64,000 bases of DNA from Methylobacterium sp. SyP6R (GTDB lineage: Bacteria > Pseudomonadota > Alphaproteobacteria > Rhizobiales > Beijerinckiaceae), in the NCBI RefSeq assembly GCF_019216885.1, contig NZ_JAAQRC020000001.1:3330501-3394500 (forward strand). The letters are read 5' to 3'. How positions within the stretch are numbered: position 1 is the first letter of the stretch; every line of letters begins with the position of its first letter. The notes beneath the pieces were generated by a model. That model was not told where the DNA came from and did not search any database. It worked only from the letters and a program-made list of their open reading frames with translations. The translations under genes were made by a program, and so were the position numbers. This document shows positions 9,178 to 18,955 of the stretch, in pieces.

Positions 9178-11018
9178 TGCGCCGGCGCAGCTTCCTGGCG
9201 GCGAGCGGGGCGGCCTTGCTGGCCGCCCGCCTCCCGGCCCGCGCGCAAACGCCCGAGCGCCACGGCCTGTCGAGCTTCGGCGACCTGAAATACCCGGCCG
9301 GCTTCCCGCGCTTCGACTACGTCGAGCCGCTGGCGCCGAAGGGCGGCACCTTCTCGGCGCAGCTCTCGACCACCACCGGCAACCAGGCCTTCGAGACCTT
9401 CAACACCCTCAACATCTACGTGCTGAAGGGCGATGGCGCCGCCGGCATGGACCTGACCTTCGACAGCCTGATGGTCCGGGCCCTCGACGAGCCGGATGCC
9501 GTCTACGGCCTCGTCGCCCGCAGCGTCTCGGTGAGCGACGACGGGTTGGCCTACCGTTTCAGTTTACGCCCGCAGGCGCGCTTCCACGACGGCTCGCGGC
9601 TCACCGCCCGCGACGTCGCCTTCTCGATCATGACGCTCAAGGAGAAGGGCCACCCCCAGATCGCCGCGGTGCTCCGCGACGTGGCGGGCGCCAGCCCGGA
9701 CGGCGACGACGCGGTGGTGGTGCGCTTCGCCCCCGGCCGCAGCCGCGACCTGCCGCTGATCGTCGCCGGCCTGCCGATCTTCTCGGAAGCCTATTACCGG
9801 GGCCGCGACTTCGAGGCCTCGACCCTGGAGCCGCCGCTCGGCTCCGGCGCCTACCGGGTCGCCCGGTTCGAGGTCGGCCGCTTCATCGCCTTCGAGCGCG
9901 TCGCCGATTACTGGGGCGCCGACCTGCCGGTCTCGATCGGCCAGAATAATTTCGGTGAAATCCGCTACGAGTATTTTCGCGATCGCGACGTGGCGTTCGA
10001 GGCGTTCAAGGCCGGCACCTTCACCTGGCGCGAGGAATTCACCTCCCGCGTCTGGGCCACCGGCTACGATTTTCCGGCCGCCCAGGAAGGCCGGGTCAAG
10101 CGCGAGACGGTGCCGGACCACACGCCGTCCGGCACGCAAGGCTGGTTCCTCAACACCCGCCGGGCTGTCTTCCGCGATTCCCGCATCCGCGAGGCGATCG
10201 GGCTCGCCTTCGACTTCGAGTGGTCGAACCAGAACCTGATGTACGGCGCCTACAGGCGCACCGCCTCGTTCTTCGAGAATTCCGACCTGAAGGCGGAGGG
10301 CATGCCGTCGCCGGAAGAGCTGGCGCTGCTCGAACCGTTCCAGGGGAAGGTCCCCGACGAGGTGTTCGGCGAGCCGGTCTCGCCGCCGCGCTCGGACGGG
10401 TCGGGCCAGGACCGGGCGCTCCTGCGCCGGGCCGACACCTTGCTGCGCCAGGCCGGCTGCACCCGCGACGGCGGGGTGATGAAGCTGCCGGACGGCCAGC
10501 CGCTCGCCTTCGAGTTCCTGGATTCCTCGCCGGTCTTCCAGCCGCTGTTGCAATCCTACATCAAGAACCTGAGCCTCATCGGCATCCGGGCGAGCTCGCG
10601 CCTCGTCGATGCGGCGCAGTACCAGGCGCGGCTCAAGGATTTCGACTTCGACGTGGTCTCGACCCGGTTCGGCGGCTCGGTCACCCCGGGCGCCGGCTTG
10701 CGCGAGGTCTATGGCAGCCGGGCCGCCAAGGTGCCGGGCTCGCAGAACCTCGCCGGCATCGAGAACCCGGCGGCCGACGCGATGCTCGACCGCATCGCCG
10801 ATGCCGCCTCCCGGGCCGACCTCACCACCGCCTGCCGGGCCCTCGACCGGGTGCTGCGCGCCGGCCGCTACTGGGTGCCGATGTGGTACGGCGCCCAGCA
10901 CCGCCTCGCGCTCTGGGACATGTACGGCCGCCCGCGCGACCTGCCCAAATACAGCCTCGGCACCCCCGCCCTGTGGTGGCACGATGCCGACAAGGCCCGA
11001 AAGATCGGACGGACCTGA
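9177..11018 (+). CDS. family 5 extracellular solute-binding protein (YejA-like), copy 2
   Basis: A 613-residue paralogue of the preceding protein, starting at the ATG that shares its first base with the upstream stop. It has a clear twin-arginine signal ([15 protein letters not shown], cleavage near ARA-QT). Shared family features are [29 protein letters not shown] and [17 protein letters not shown]. Two tandem YejA-type binding proteins ahead of one YejB permease suggest two ligand specificities served by one transporter. The closely similar domain layout indicates an old tandem duplication. Confidence 0.92.
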   Translation: MRRRSFLAASGAALLAARLPARAQTPERHGLSSFGDLKYPAGFPRFDYVEPLAPKGGTFSAQLSTTTGNQAFETFNTLNIYVLKGDGAAGMDLTFDSLMVRALDEPDAVYGLVARSVSVSDDGLAYRFSLRPQARFHDGSRLTARDVAFSIMTLKEKGHPQIAAVLRDVAGASPDGDDAVVVRFAPGRSRDLPLIVAGLPIFSEAYYRGRDFEASTLEPPLGSGAYRVARFEVGRFIAFERVADYWGADLPVSIGQNNFGEIRYEYFRDRDVAFEAFKAGTFTWREEFTSRVWATGYDFPAAQEGRVKRETVPDHTPSGTQGWFLNTRRAVFRDSRIREAIGLAFDFEWSNQNLMYGAYRRTASFFENSDLKAEGMPSPEELALLEPFQGKVPDEVFGEPVSPPRSDGSGQDRALLRRADTLLRQAGCTRDGGVMKLPDGQPLAFEFLDSSPVFQPLLQSYIKNLSLIGIRASSRLVDAAQYQARLKDFDFDVVSTRFGGSVTPGAGLREVYGSRAAKVPGSQNLAGIENPAADAMLDRIADAASRADLTTACRALDRVLRAGRYWVPMWYGAQHRLALWDMYGRPRDLPKYSLGTPALWWHDADKARKIGRT

Positions 11019-11022
11019 CCTG

Positions 11023-12129
11023 ATGGCCGCCTACCTCATCCGCCGCCTGCTCCTAATGATCCCGACGATCCTCGGGATCATGCTGATCTCCTTCACGATC
11101 GTGCAATTCGCCCCCGGCGGACCGGTCGAGCGGGTGCTGGCCCAGCTCCAGGGCCAGAACACCGCCATGTCCCGGATCACCGGCGGCGGCGGCGACCTCG
11201 CCGGGCGCGGCGGCACCTCCCAGGCCGGGGGAGGGGAATCGAATTCCCGCTACCGCGGCGCGCAAGGGCTCGATCCCGCCTTCATCAAGCGCCTGGAGCA
11301 GCAATTCGGCTTCGACAAGCCGGCCCCCGAGCGCTTCCTGAAGATGCTGTGGGATTATGCCCGCTTCGATTTCGGCAAGAGCTACTTTCGCGATGTCTCG
11401 GTGCTCCAGCTGATCCGCGAGAAGCTGCCGGTCTCGATCAGCTTAGGCCTGTGGATGACGCTGATCTCCTACGCGATCTCGATTCCGCTCGGCATCCGCA
11501 AGGCGGTGCGCGACGGCTCGCCCTTCGACGTCTGGACGTCGGGGGTCGTCATCGTCGGCTACGCGATTCCCGGCTTCCTGTTCGCGATCCTGCTGATCGT
11601 GCTGTTTGCCGGCGGCTCGTTCTGGCAGATCTTCCCGTTGCGCGGGCTGACCAGCGAGGGCTGGTCGCAATTCTCGCTCTGGCACAAGGTGACGGACTAC
11701 CTCTGGCACATCACGCTGCCGATCATCGCCATGGCGATCGGGGCGTTTGCCACCTCGACCCTGCTCACCAAGAACTCGTTCCTCGACGAGATCCGAAAGC
11801 AATACGTGCTGACCGCCCGGATGAAGGGCCTGTCCGAGCGCCAGGTGCTCTACGGCCACGTCTTCCGCAATGCGATGCTGATCGTGGTGGCGGGTTTTCC
11901 GGGCGCGTTCATCTCGGCGTTCTTCGCCGGATCGCTCTTGATCGAGACCATCTTCAGCCTCGATGGGCTCGGGCTCCTGTCGTTCGAATCGATCGTGAAC
12001 CGCGATTACCCGGTGGTGTTCGCCAACCTGTACATCTTCTCGCTGCTGGGCCTGGTGGTGAACCTGATCTCCGACCTGACCTATAGCTGGATCGATCCGA
12101 GGATCGATTTCGAGGCGCGGGCGGCTTAA
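11023..12129 (+). CDS. ABC transporter permease (YejB-like)
   Basis: A 368-residue inner-membrane permease, first of the two expected for a Yej/Opp-type importer. It starts [19 protein letters not shown] (first membrane helix) and has the long periplasmic insertion after it, here with a Gly/Ser-rich stretch near residues 48-75. Five further helices and the EAA-type coupling loop ([16 protein letters not shown], about residue 265) follow. It lies 4 bases after the second binding protein. The expected partner permease (YejE) and ATPase (YejF) do not follow; a long palindromic repeat and grpE come next. Confidence 0.92.
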   Translation: MAAYLIRRLLLMIPTILGIMLISFTIVQFAPGGPVERVLAQLQGQNTAMSRITGGGGDLAGRGGTSQAGGGESNSRYRGAQGLDPAFIKRLEQQFGFDKPAPERFLKMLWDYARFDFGKSYFRDVSVLQLIREKLPVSISLGLWMTLISYAISIPLGIRKAVRDGSPFDVWTSGVVIVGYAIPGFLFAILLIVLFAGGSFWQIFPLRGLTSEGWSQFSLWHKVTDYLWHITLPIIAMAIGAFATSTLLTKNSFLDEIRKQYVLTARMKGLSERQVLYGHVFRNAMLIVVAGFPGAFISAFFAGSLLIETIFSLDGLGLLSFESIVNRDYPVVFANLYIFSLLGLVVNLISDLTYSWIDPRIDFEARAA

Positions 12130-12150
12130 GTCGGAGCACGCCCTCTTGAA

Positions 12151-12316
12151 CCCTCCCCCCTCTGCGGGGGAGGGTGCCCGGCGGAGCCGGGCGGGAGAGG
12201 GGACGACGTTTCCGGAAAAGACTGAACCGCGCTGACGGGCGCCATACTCGGCCCCGTCGCGCTACCCCTCTCCCGGCCTGCTCCGCAGGCCACCCTCCCC
12301 CGCAGAGGGGGGAGGG
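12151..12316. repeat. long palindromic extragenic repeat
   Basis: The outer arms 12151-12176 and 12291-12316 are a perfect 26-bp inverted repeat; the next about 26 bases inward on each side continue the pairing with several mismatches. The element is non-coding and fills most of the gap between the Yej permease gene and grpE. Similar C/G-run-rich sequence occurs at about 53970-54220. Confidence 0.85.
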
Positions 12317-12347
12317 GTCAGGCGTCGCACCCGTTAAAGGCGGCGCC

Positions 12348-12947
12348 TCAGCCTTCCGTCGGCTTCGCCTCGGCCTTCGGGCCGCCCTTGGCGACGCCGA
12401 CCAGCGCCGGGCGCAGGACGCGCTCGCCGATGACGTAGCCCGACTGCACCACCTGCACGACCGTGCCGGAGGTGACGTCGGGGTTGGGCACCTCGAACAT
12501 CGCCTGGTGCAGGTTGGGGTCGAAGCGCTGCCCGTGCGGCTCGACCCGCTTCACGCCGTGGCGCTCCAGGGTCTTGAGCAGGTCGCGCTCGGTCAGGTCG
12601 ATCCCGTCGACCAGCGCCTTGAAGGGGCCCTCGGCGCTCGCCCGCGCATCGGCCGGCACGCTCTCCAGCGCGCGGCGGATGTTGTCGGCGGCGTTGAGCA
12701 TGTCGCGGGCGAAGTTCGTCACCGCGTAGGTGCGGGCATCCGCCACCTCGCGCTCGGTGCGCCGGCGCAGGTTCTCCATGTCGGCCAGCGTGCGCAGGAG
12801 CTTGTCCTTGAGGTCGAGCTTCTCGGCCTCGAGGGTGGCGATCGTGTCGGCGGTCGCGGCCTCCGGCGCGGAGGCGGGAGCGCCCTCGGCAGCCGCGGGC
12901 TCATAAGCCCGCGCGGCGTTCTCCGTGTCGTTCGGCGTCATCGTCAT
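12348..12947 (-). CDS. grpE: nucleotide exchange factor GrpE
   Basis: A 199-residue GrpE, the ADP-release co-chaperone of DnaK. It begins with a low-complexity Ala/Glu/Pro tail, then the long dimerising helix ([20 protein letters not shown], about residues 45-64) and the conserved beta domain with [20 protein letters not shown] and [20 protein letters not shown] near the C terminus. I place the start at the ATG at 12947; a second ATG six bases downstream is equally possible. Reading further upstream to 13004 overlaps the glnD end and is less likely. dnaK is not in the window. Confidence 0.95.
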   Translation of the reverse strand: MTMTPNDTENAARAYEPAAAEGAPASAPEAATADTIATLEAEKLDLKDKLLRTLADMENLRRRTEREVADARTYAVTNFARDMLNAADNIRRALESVPADARASAEGPFKALVDGIDLTERDLLKTLERHGVKRVEPHGQRFDPNLHQAMFEVPNPDVTSGTVVQVVQSGYVIGERVLRPALVGVAKGGPKAEAKPTEG

Positions 12948-13000
12948 TCCGAAAAAGGGGTCGGGGAGTGACTCCGATATCAGGTGGGAGGCCGGCGAAA

Positions 13001-15838
13001 TCAAGCTTCGCCGGCGATGGGGGCCGACTGGTTGCGCTCGTCCTTAAGGGCCGCCTTGCTCCCGCCGCGGCGGCCCCGGTCACTGCGGGGCAGGTCGGCC
13101 TCGAACACCGCCATCACGGCCCGGCGGATCGTCGCCTGCCGGTCGGGCTGGGTCACCTTGGTGCCGGTGAGGTCGGTGACGTAGAACACGTCGACCGCCC
13201 GCTCGCCGAAGGTCGCGACGTGGGCCGAGGTGATGTTGAGGTTGAGCCGGCCGAGCGCCGAGGTGAGATCGAACAGGAGGCCCGGTCGGTCGAGGCCGGA
13301 GATCTCCAGAACCGTCTCGCGGGCCGAGAGCGCGTTGTCGATCGACAGGTCCGGGGCGACCTGGAAGGTGCGCGGCCGGTCCTTGACCGGGTGCTTGTCG
13401 GCGACGAGGTCGGCGATGCGGATCTCGCCCTTCAGCGCCCGCTCGATCGCCGTGGCGATGCGGCCGGTCCGGCGCAATTCGTCCTCGTCGCGCTCGAAGG
13501 CCCGCGACAGGGTGATGGTGTCGAGCACGAAGCCGTCGGCGGTGGTGAAGATCTGCGCGTCGACGATGTTGCCGCCCGACGCCGCGCAGGCGCCGGTGAG
13601 GATCGCGAGCAGCCGCGGATGGTCGGGCGAGTAGACGCAGAGCTCGGTGACGCCCCGCGACGGGTCGGTCTCGAAGGCAGTGGCGACGGTGTTGCCGGCC
13701 GCCGCCGCCGCCTTGATGAAATGGGCGTTCTTGAGCTGGCGCCCGGCATCGACCTTGAGCCAGTAATGCGGATAGTGCCGGGTGGCGTAGGCGTCGAACT
13801 CCTCCGCCGACCACTCCGTCAGTTGCTCGCGCAGGCGCATCTGGATCAGCCGGACGCGATCGGTGCGCGGGATCTCCGAGCGCCCGCCCGAGAGCACCAT
13901 CTCGGTCTCGTAGTAGAGGGTGCGCAGGAGCGTCGCCTTCCAGGCGGTCCAGGTGCCGGGGCCGACCGCCTTGATGTCCGCGATGGTGATGACCAGCAGC
14001 AGCTTCAGCCGCTCCAGGCTCTGCACCACGCCCGCGAAGGTCTCGATGGTCTTCGGATCCGAGAGGTCGCGGCTCTGCGCCGTCATCGACATCAGCAGGT
14101 GGTGCTCGACGAGCCAGGCGACTGTGCTGGTCTCGGCGGCATCCAGCCCGAAGCGCGGGCCGAGCTTGCGGGCCACCGCCGCACCGGCGATCGAATGGTC
14201 CTCCTTCCGGCCCTTGGCGATGTCGTGCAGGAACATCGCCACGTAGAGGGCGCGGCGGTTCTGGATCGTGCCGACGATGCGGTGGGCGAGCGGATGCTCG
14301 TCCTCCAGCTCCCCGGCCTCGATCTTCGCCAGCACCCCGAGCGAGCGGATCAGGTGCTCGTCCACCGTGAAGTGGTGGTACATGTTGAACTGCATCATCG
14401 CGACGATGCGGCCGAAATCCGGCACGAACCGCCCGAGCACCCCGGTCTCGTTCATGTGCCGCAGGACCGTCTCGGGGGCGTTCTGCGAGGTGAGCAGCGC
14501 GATGAACAGGCGGTTGGCTTCGGGATCGACCCGCACCATCGGGCCGATCAGGGCCAGCGACCGGGTCGCGAGCCGGCTGGCATCGGGATGGATCGCGAGG
14601 TCGTGCCGGTCGGAGAGCCAGAACAGCCGGATCAGGTTGACCGGATCGCGCTCGAAGGCGGCATCGTCGCGCACGTCCAGGCGGCCGGTATGGATGCGGA
14701 AATCGTCCGCCTCCAGGTCGGGCGCGCGGAAATGCTGCTTGAAGCGGCGCAGCCAGCGGTCGAGCACCGGCGGGCGCTTGGCGTGGCGCGCCTCCATCTC
14801 GGCGCAGACGATGGCGGTGAGGTCGCCGACATCCTTGGCGATCAGGAAATACGCCTTCATGAACCGCTCGACCGCGGCAAGGCCGCCGCGGGCACCGTAA
14901 TCCAGCCGCTCGGCGATGCGCGGCTGCAGGCCGAAGCCCAGCCGCTCCTCGGAGCGCCCCGTGACGAAGTGCATGTGGCAGCGCACCCGCCATAAAAACT
15001 CGTCGCAGCGCTCGAACAGGCGCAATTCATCGGGGGTGAACAGGCCGGCCTCGACGAGGTCGGCCGCCTCCTTGACCCGGAAGGTGTACTTGGCGATCCA
15101 GAACAGGGTGTTGAGATCGCGAAGACCCCCCTTGCCGTCCTTGACGTTGGGCTCGACGAGGTAGCGCGAGGCGCCGCTCTTCTGGACGCGGGCGTCGCGC
15201 TCCTTGAGCTTCGCCTCGACGAACTCGGCCGCCGTGCCCTGCACCACCTCGCGGTCGAAGCGGGTCTCCAGTTCCTCGAACAGCGCGCGGTCGCCGAACA
15301 GGAAGCGCGATTCGAGGAGGGCCGTGCGGATCGTCATGTCGCCGCGGCTCTCGCGCAGGCAATCGGCGACCGAGCGGGTGGCGTGACCGACCTTCAGCTT
15401 GAGGTCCCACAGGACGTAGAGCATCGCCTCGACGACGCTCTCGCTCCAGGCGGTCTGCTTGTAGGGCAGCAGGAACAGGAGATCGATGTCGGAGCCCGGC
15501 GCCAGCAGGCCGCGGCCGTAGCCGCCGGTCGCCACCACGGCGATCTGCTCGGCGGCGGTCGGGTTGTCGGAGCGGTAGAGGCGCTTGACCACCGCGTCGT
15601 AGATCGCCCGGATCACCGCATCCATCTGGGCGCAGATCAGCCCGGCGCAGGCATGGCCGTCGCGCTCGGCCATGAGCCGCCGCTCCGCCTCGGCGCGGCC
15701 GGCCTCGATGATGCGGCGCAATTCCGGCACCAGCCGCTCGCGCAGGCGCGTGGGGTCGCTCAGGGACTGGTCGATGCCGGCGAGCAGAGCTTTCAGGGCG
15801 GCGTTGGTGTCGGACGGGTCGATGACGGGTTCGGACAT
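13001..15838 (-). CDS. glnD: bifunctional [protein-PII] uridylyltransferase/uridylyl-removing enzyme
   Basis: A 945-residue GlnD, the glutamine sensor that uridylylates and deuridylylates PII proteins in nitrogen control. Domain order: nucleotidyltransferase with [19 protein letters not shown] near residues 115-135; linker; HD hydrolase with [12 protein letters not shown] in the middle; and two C-terminal ACT domains ([18 protein letters not shown] and [16 protein letters not shown]) that bind glutamine. The start is set at [12 protein letters not shown] (15838); the frame stays open to 16081 but that part is Arg-rich and non-homologous. It lies 53 bases upstream of grpE. Confidence 0.96.
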   Translation of the reverse strand: MSEPVIDPSDTNAALKALLAGIDQSLSDPTRLRERLVPELRRIIEAGRAEAERRLMAERDGHACAGLICAQMDAVIRAIYDAVVKRLYRSDNPTAAEQIAVVATGGYGRGLLAPGSDIDLLFLLPYKQTAWSESVVEAMLYVLWDLKLKVGHATRSVADCLRESRGDMTIRTALLESRFLFGDRALFEELETRFDREVVQGTAAEFVEAKLKERDARVQKSGASRYLVEPNVKDGKGGLRDLNTLFWIAKYTFRVKEAADLVEAGLFTPDELRLFERCDEFLWRVRCHMHFVTGRSEERLGFGLQPRIAERLDYGARGGLAAVERFMKAYFLIAKDVGDLTAIVCAEMEARHAKRPPVLDRWLRRFKQHFRAPDLEADDFRIHTGRLDVRDDAAFERDPVNLIRLFWLSDRHDLAIHPDASRLATRSLALIGPMVRVDPEANRLFIALLTSQNAPETVLRHMNETGVLGRFVPDFGRIVAMMQFNMYHHFTVDEHLIRSLGVLAKIEAGELEDEHPLAHRIVGTIQNRRALYVAMFLHDIAKGRKEDHSIAGAAVARKLGPRFGLDAAETSTVAWLVEHHLLMSMTAQSRDLSDPKTIETFAGVVQSLERLKLLLVITIADIKAVGPGTWTAWKATLLRTLYYETEMVLSGGRSEIPRTDRVRLIQMRLREQLTEWSAEEFDAYATRHYPHYWLKVDAGRQLKNAHFIKAAAAAGNTVATAFETDPSRGVTELCVYSPDHPRLLAILTGACAASGGNIVDAQIFTTADGFVLDTITLSRAFERDEDELRRTGRIATAIERALKGEIRIADLVADKHPVKDRPRTFQVAPDLSIDNALSARETVLEISGLDRPGLLFDLTSALGRLNLNITSAHVATFGERAVDVFYVTDLTGTKVTQPDRQATIRRAVMAVFEADLPRSDRGRRGGSKAALKDERNQSAPIAGEA

Positions 15839-16092
15839 GGTAGCCGGGTTCGGGCCTGGAGCGGGGGGCGAGCGCGGCCGGGTCCCGTCGCGTCGATTCC
15901 TGTTTCGCATCACGGCAAGCGGAAAGCCAACGCTTCCGCGCCGCGCACAGGCTCCCACAGTACGACGCGTTCGGTCCGAAAGGCTGATCCGCTTCATCGG
16001 CCGGATCGTTTGACACTCCGAACGCCGCGCCCTAGCTATGGCGCCGATCCGCCCCGCCTGGAGTGACGGCGCGGTCGACAAGGGGAGAGACG

Positions 16093-17073
16093 ATGCGCAT
16101 CCATCGCCGCGCGCTCATCGGCGCCGCCCTCGGGACAATCGGCCTCGCCGCCGGTCCGGCCCTCGCGCAAGCCGCCAAGGAACCCGCGAAGGAAGTGCGC
16201 CTCGACTGGGCGACCTACAATCCCGTCAGCCTCGTCCTGAAGGACAAGGGCCTGCTCGAAAAGGCGCTCGCGCCCGAGGGCATCACGGTGCGCTGGGTCC
16301 AGTCGCTGGGCTCGAACAAGGCGCTCGAATTCCTCAATGCCGGCTCGATCGATTTCGGCTCGACCGCCGGCGCCGCGGCCCTGCTGGCGCGGATCAACGG
16401 CAATCCGATCAAGGCGGTCTACGCCACTTCGCGGCCCGAATGGACCGCCCTGGTGACGCGCCCCAACACCGGCATCACGGCGGTGAAGGACCTGAAGGGC
16501 CGCCGCATCGCCGTCACCCGCGGCACCGACCCGCACATCTTCCTGATCCGGTCCTTACGCGGCGCCGGCCTGACCGAGCGCGACGTGAAGCTGGTGCTGC
16601 TCCAGCATCCGGACGGCCGCACGGCTTTGGACCGCGGCGACGTCGATGCCTGGGCCGGGCTCGACCCGATCATGGCGGCGGCCGAGATCGAGAACGGCGA
16701 CGTGCTGTTCCACCGCGATCCCGCCGCCAATACCTGGGGCGTGCTCAACGTCCGCGAGGATTTCGCCAAGCAGAATCCCGACCTGACCCGCAAGGTGCTG
16801 GCCGCCTACGAGGAGGCGCGAAAACTCGCTCTCTCGGATCCGAAGGAACTGACCCGCATCCTCGTGGCGGCGACGAAGCTCCCCGAGCCGGTGGTGGCGC
16901 GCCAGCTCGAGCGCACCGACCTGTCGCAGCCGGTCATCGGCAAGCGCCAAACCGAGACGATCCTCGATGCCGGCACCGCCCTTCTCGATGCCGGGGTGAT
17001 CCCGGCCGGTACCGATGTCGGCGCGGCGGTCCAGGCCCTGATCGATCCACGCTTCGGCCCGGCGGCCCCGTAA
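16093..17073 (+). CDS. sulfonate/taurine-type ABC transporter substrate-binding protein (SsuA-like)
   Basis: A 326-residue periplasmic binding protein of the NitT/TauT class. It has an export signal MRIHRRALIGAALGTIGLA with cleavage near ALAQ, then VRLDWATYNPVSLVLKDKG and SLGSNKALEFLNAGSIDFG, typical of SsuA-like proteins binding alkanesulfonates. The start at 16093 is supported by a good ribosome site (AGGGGAGAG, about 5 bases upstream). It is the first gene of an importer with the permease at 17079 and the ATPase at 18149. The exact ligand is uncertain. Confidence 0.9.
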   Translation: MRIHRRALIGAALGTIGLAAGPALAQAAKEPAKEVRLDWATYNPVSLVLKDKGLLEKALAPEGITVRWVQSLGSNKALEFLNAGSIDFGSTAGAAALLARINGNPIKAVYATSRPEWTALVTRPNTGITAVKDLKGRRIAVTRGTDPHIFLIRSLRGAGLTERDVKLVLLQHPDGRTALDRGDVDAWAGLDPIMAAAEIENGDVLFHRDPAANTWGVLNVREDFAKQNPDLTRKVLAAYEEARKLALSDPKELTRILVAATKLPEPVVARQLERTDLSQPVIGKRQTETILDAGTALLDAGVIPAGTDVGAAVQALIDPRFGPAAP

Positions 17074-17078
17074 CGGCG

Positions 17079-17909
17079 ATGGAGGCGAGTTCGCTGCCCC
17101 TCGCGGCCGCGCCGGCCGGTCCCGCGCGCCGATCCTTTCGCTTGCCCGGCGGCCGGATGCTCACCGGGCTCGTCCTGCCGCTGGTGCTGGCCCTCGGTTG
17201 GGAAGCGGCGGTGCGGGCGGGGCTGGCGCAGGGACGGCTGGTGCCGCCGCCGAGCCGGGTGCTGGCCACGCTGTGGGGCCTGGCCGAGAGCGGCGAACTC
17301 TGGACCCACGTGCTCGCGAGTCTCACCCGGGTCGCGGCAGGCTTCGGCTTCGGTGCCGTCGCGGGGATCGTGGTCGGGGCACTCACCGGCACCTTGCCGC
17401 TCGTCCGGCGCCTGATCGATCCGAGCCTCCAGGCGCTCAGAGCGATCCCCTCCATCGCCTGGGTGCCGCTGTTCATCCTGTGGTTCGGCATCTTCGAGGC
17501 CTCGAAGATCACCCTCATCGCGGTCGGCGTGTTCTTCCCGGTCTATCTCGGGGTGGCGGGCGCCATCGCGGGGGTCGACCGCAAGCTCGTCGAGGTCGGC
17601 CGGGTTTTTCGGCTCTCGCGTCTCGCGCTGGCCCGGCGGATCCTGCTGCCGGCGGTCCTTCCGGCGACCCTGGTGGCGCTCCGCACGGGTTTGGGGCTCG
17701 GCTTCATGTTCGTGGCGGCGGCCGAGCTGCTCGGCGCCTCGGAGGGCCTCGGCTACCTCCTCCTCGACGGCCAGCAGCTCGGCAAGCCGGACCAGATCGT
17801 CGCGGCGATCCTGGCCTTCGCCGCCCTCGGCAAGCTGTGCGATGCGGCGCTCGTCGGGCTGACCGCGCCGCTCGCCCGCTGGCAGGACACCGCGCGGGAC
17901 GCGCTCTGA
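17079..17909 (+). CDS. ABC transporter permease (SsuC/TauC-like)
   Basis: A 276-residue inner-membrane permease of the nitrate/sulfonate/taurine group, about six helices. Characteristic are LVPPPSRVLATLWGL after the first helix, SLQALRAIPSIAWVPLFILW in the middle and the coupling loop with ARRILLPAVLPATLVALRTG near residue 185. It starts 5 bases after the binding-protein stop. About 240 bases with a palindromic repeat separate it from the ATPase gene, an unusual gap inside such an operon. Confidence 0.92.
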   Translation: MEASSLPLAAAPAGPARRSFRLPGGRMLTGLVLPLVLALGWEAAVRAGLAQGRLVPPPSRVLATLWGLAESGELWTHVLASLTRVAAGFGFGAVAGIVVGALTGTLPLVRRLIDPSLQALRAIPSIAWVPLFILWFGIFEASKITLIAVGVFFPVYLGVAGAIAGVDRKLVEVGRVFRLSRLALARRILLPAVLPATLVALRTGLGLGFMFVAAAELLGASEGLGYLLLDGQQLGKPDQIVAAILAFAALGKLCDAALVGLTAPLARWQDTARDAL

Positions 17910-17962
17910 TAGGCTGATGACGAGAGACTGTCCGCCGTGATCGACCCGTTCACTCCCACCCA

Positions 17963-18093
17963 CGACCTCATCCTGAGGTGCTGCGCAGCAGCCTCGAAGG
18001 AGGGCTCCAGTGCGCGCAGAGACTTCTGGAGCCCTCCTTCGAGGCTCCTGTCAGTCTGCGATCTACGATCGCCAGCATCTCAGGATGAGGTCG
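17963..18093. repeat. palindromic extragenic repeat, copy A
   Basis: The outer 21-bp arms 17963-17983 and 18073-18093 pair with one mismatch; an inner pair of about 19 bp (CTCGAAGGAGGGCTCCAG and its complement) forms a second stem. The left arm recurs exactly at 27586-27606. It lies within the sulfonate-type transport operon between permease and ATPase genes. Confidence 0.88.
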
Positions 18094-18148
18094 CGAATGG
18101 GAGAGACGAGGTCCTCGTGATGCCGCCGCCGCAGACCACGCAGGCGCC

Positions 18149-18931
18149 ATGCTGATCCTCGATCGCCTGTCGAAGACCTATGCCGACGGCACGCGGGCCC
18201 TCGCCGACCTCTCGCTCGAGGTCCGGGCCGGCGAGATCGTGGCGCTGATCGGCGGCTCGGGCTGCGGCAAGACCACCTTGCTGCGCCTGATCGCCGGGCT
18301 CGACCGGGCGAGCGCCGGCCGGATCAGCCTGGACGGCGAGGCGATCACGGCGCCGCATCCGGGCGTCGGCATCGTGTTCCAGGAGCCGAGGCTCCTGCCC
18401 TGGCTCAGCGTCGCCGACAACGTCGCCTTCGGCCTCGCCGACTTGGCGAAGGCCGAGCGCCGGACCCGTGTCGCCCACGCCCTGGAGCGCGTCGGCCTCG
18501 CCGAGCATGCCGGGCGCTGGCCCCGCGACCTGTCGGGAGGCCAGCAACAGCGCGTCGCGATCGCCCGCGCCTTCGTCGCCGCCCCGAAGGTGCTGCTCCT
18601 CGACGAACCCTTCTCGGCTCTCGATGCCCTGACCCGGGCCGGACTGCATCGCCACCTTCTGGCGCTCTGGGAGGAGAGCCGGCCGACCGTGCTCCTCGTC
18701 ACCCACGACGTCGCCGAGGCGGTGGCGCTCGCCGACCGGGCCGTGGTCCTGCGCCCGAAGCCCGGCCGGATCGACGACACGATCCCGCTCCCCTTGAGCC
18801 GCCCGCGCCAGCCTTCGGCGCCGGGCAGCGAGGCTGCTGCCCGCACGATCCTGGCGAGCCTCGACCGCTCCTTGCGCCCGGAAGGCGAGCCCGACCGCGC
18901 GAGGCCGGATGCCGCCGCGATGTGGTGGTGA
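18149..18931 (+). CDS. ABC transporter ATP-binding protein (SsuB/TauB-like)
   Basis: A 260-residue ATPase that should energise the importer upstream. Walker A is GGSGCGKTTL near residue 34, the Q-loop follows in VFQEPRLLPWL, the signature is LSGGQQQRVAIARAF near 130, and Walker B is VLLLDEPFSALD near 151, followed by the switch His in TVLLVTHDVAEAV. All catalytic elements are intact. The C-terminal about 40 residues are not conserved. The gene starts 56 bases after a palindromic repeat, so it may have its own promoter or be read through from ssuC. Confidence 0.93.
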   Translation: MLILDRLSKTYADGTRALADLSLEVRAGEIVALIGGSGCGKTTLLRLIAGLDRASAGRISLDGEAITAPHPGVGIVFQEPRLLPWLSVADNVAFGLADLAKAERRTRVAHALERVGLAEHAGRWPRDLSGGQQQRVAIARAFVAAPKVLLLDEPFSALDALTRAGLHRHLLALWEESRPTVLLVTHDVAEAVALADRAVVLRPKPGRIDDTIPLPLSRPRQPSAPGSEAAARTILASLDRSLRPEGEPDRARPDAAAMWW

Positions 18932-18955
18932 GATCGCCGCCGCCGATGCCGCCGG

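Noticed and set aside
12174..12971. A plus-strand frame beginning in the palindromic repeat before grpE
   Set aside because: It reads through the repeat and then antisense to grpE, with no similarity or ribosome site.
12968..14995. Long open frame (675 residues) on the plus strand opposite glnD
   Set aside because: It is antisense to a clear full-length glnD with motifs in order; low-complexity Arg/Gly/Asp composition is a high-GC artefact.
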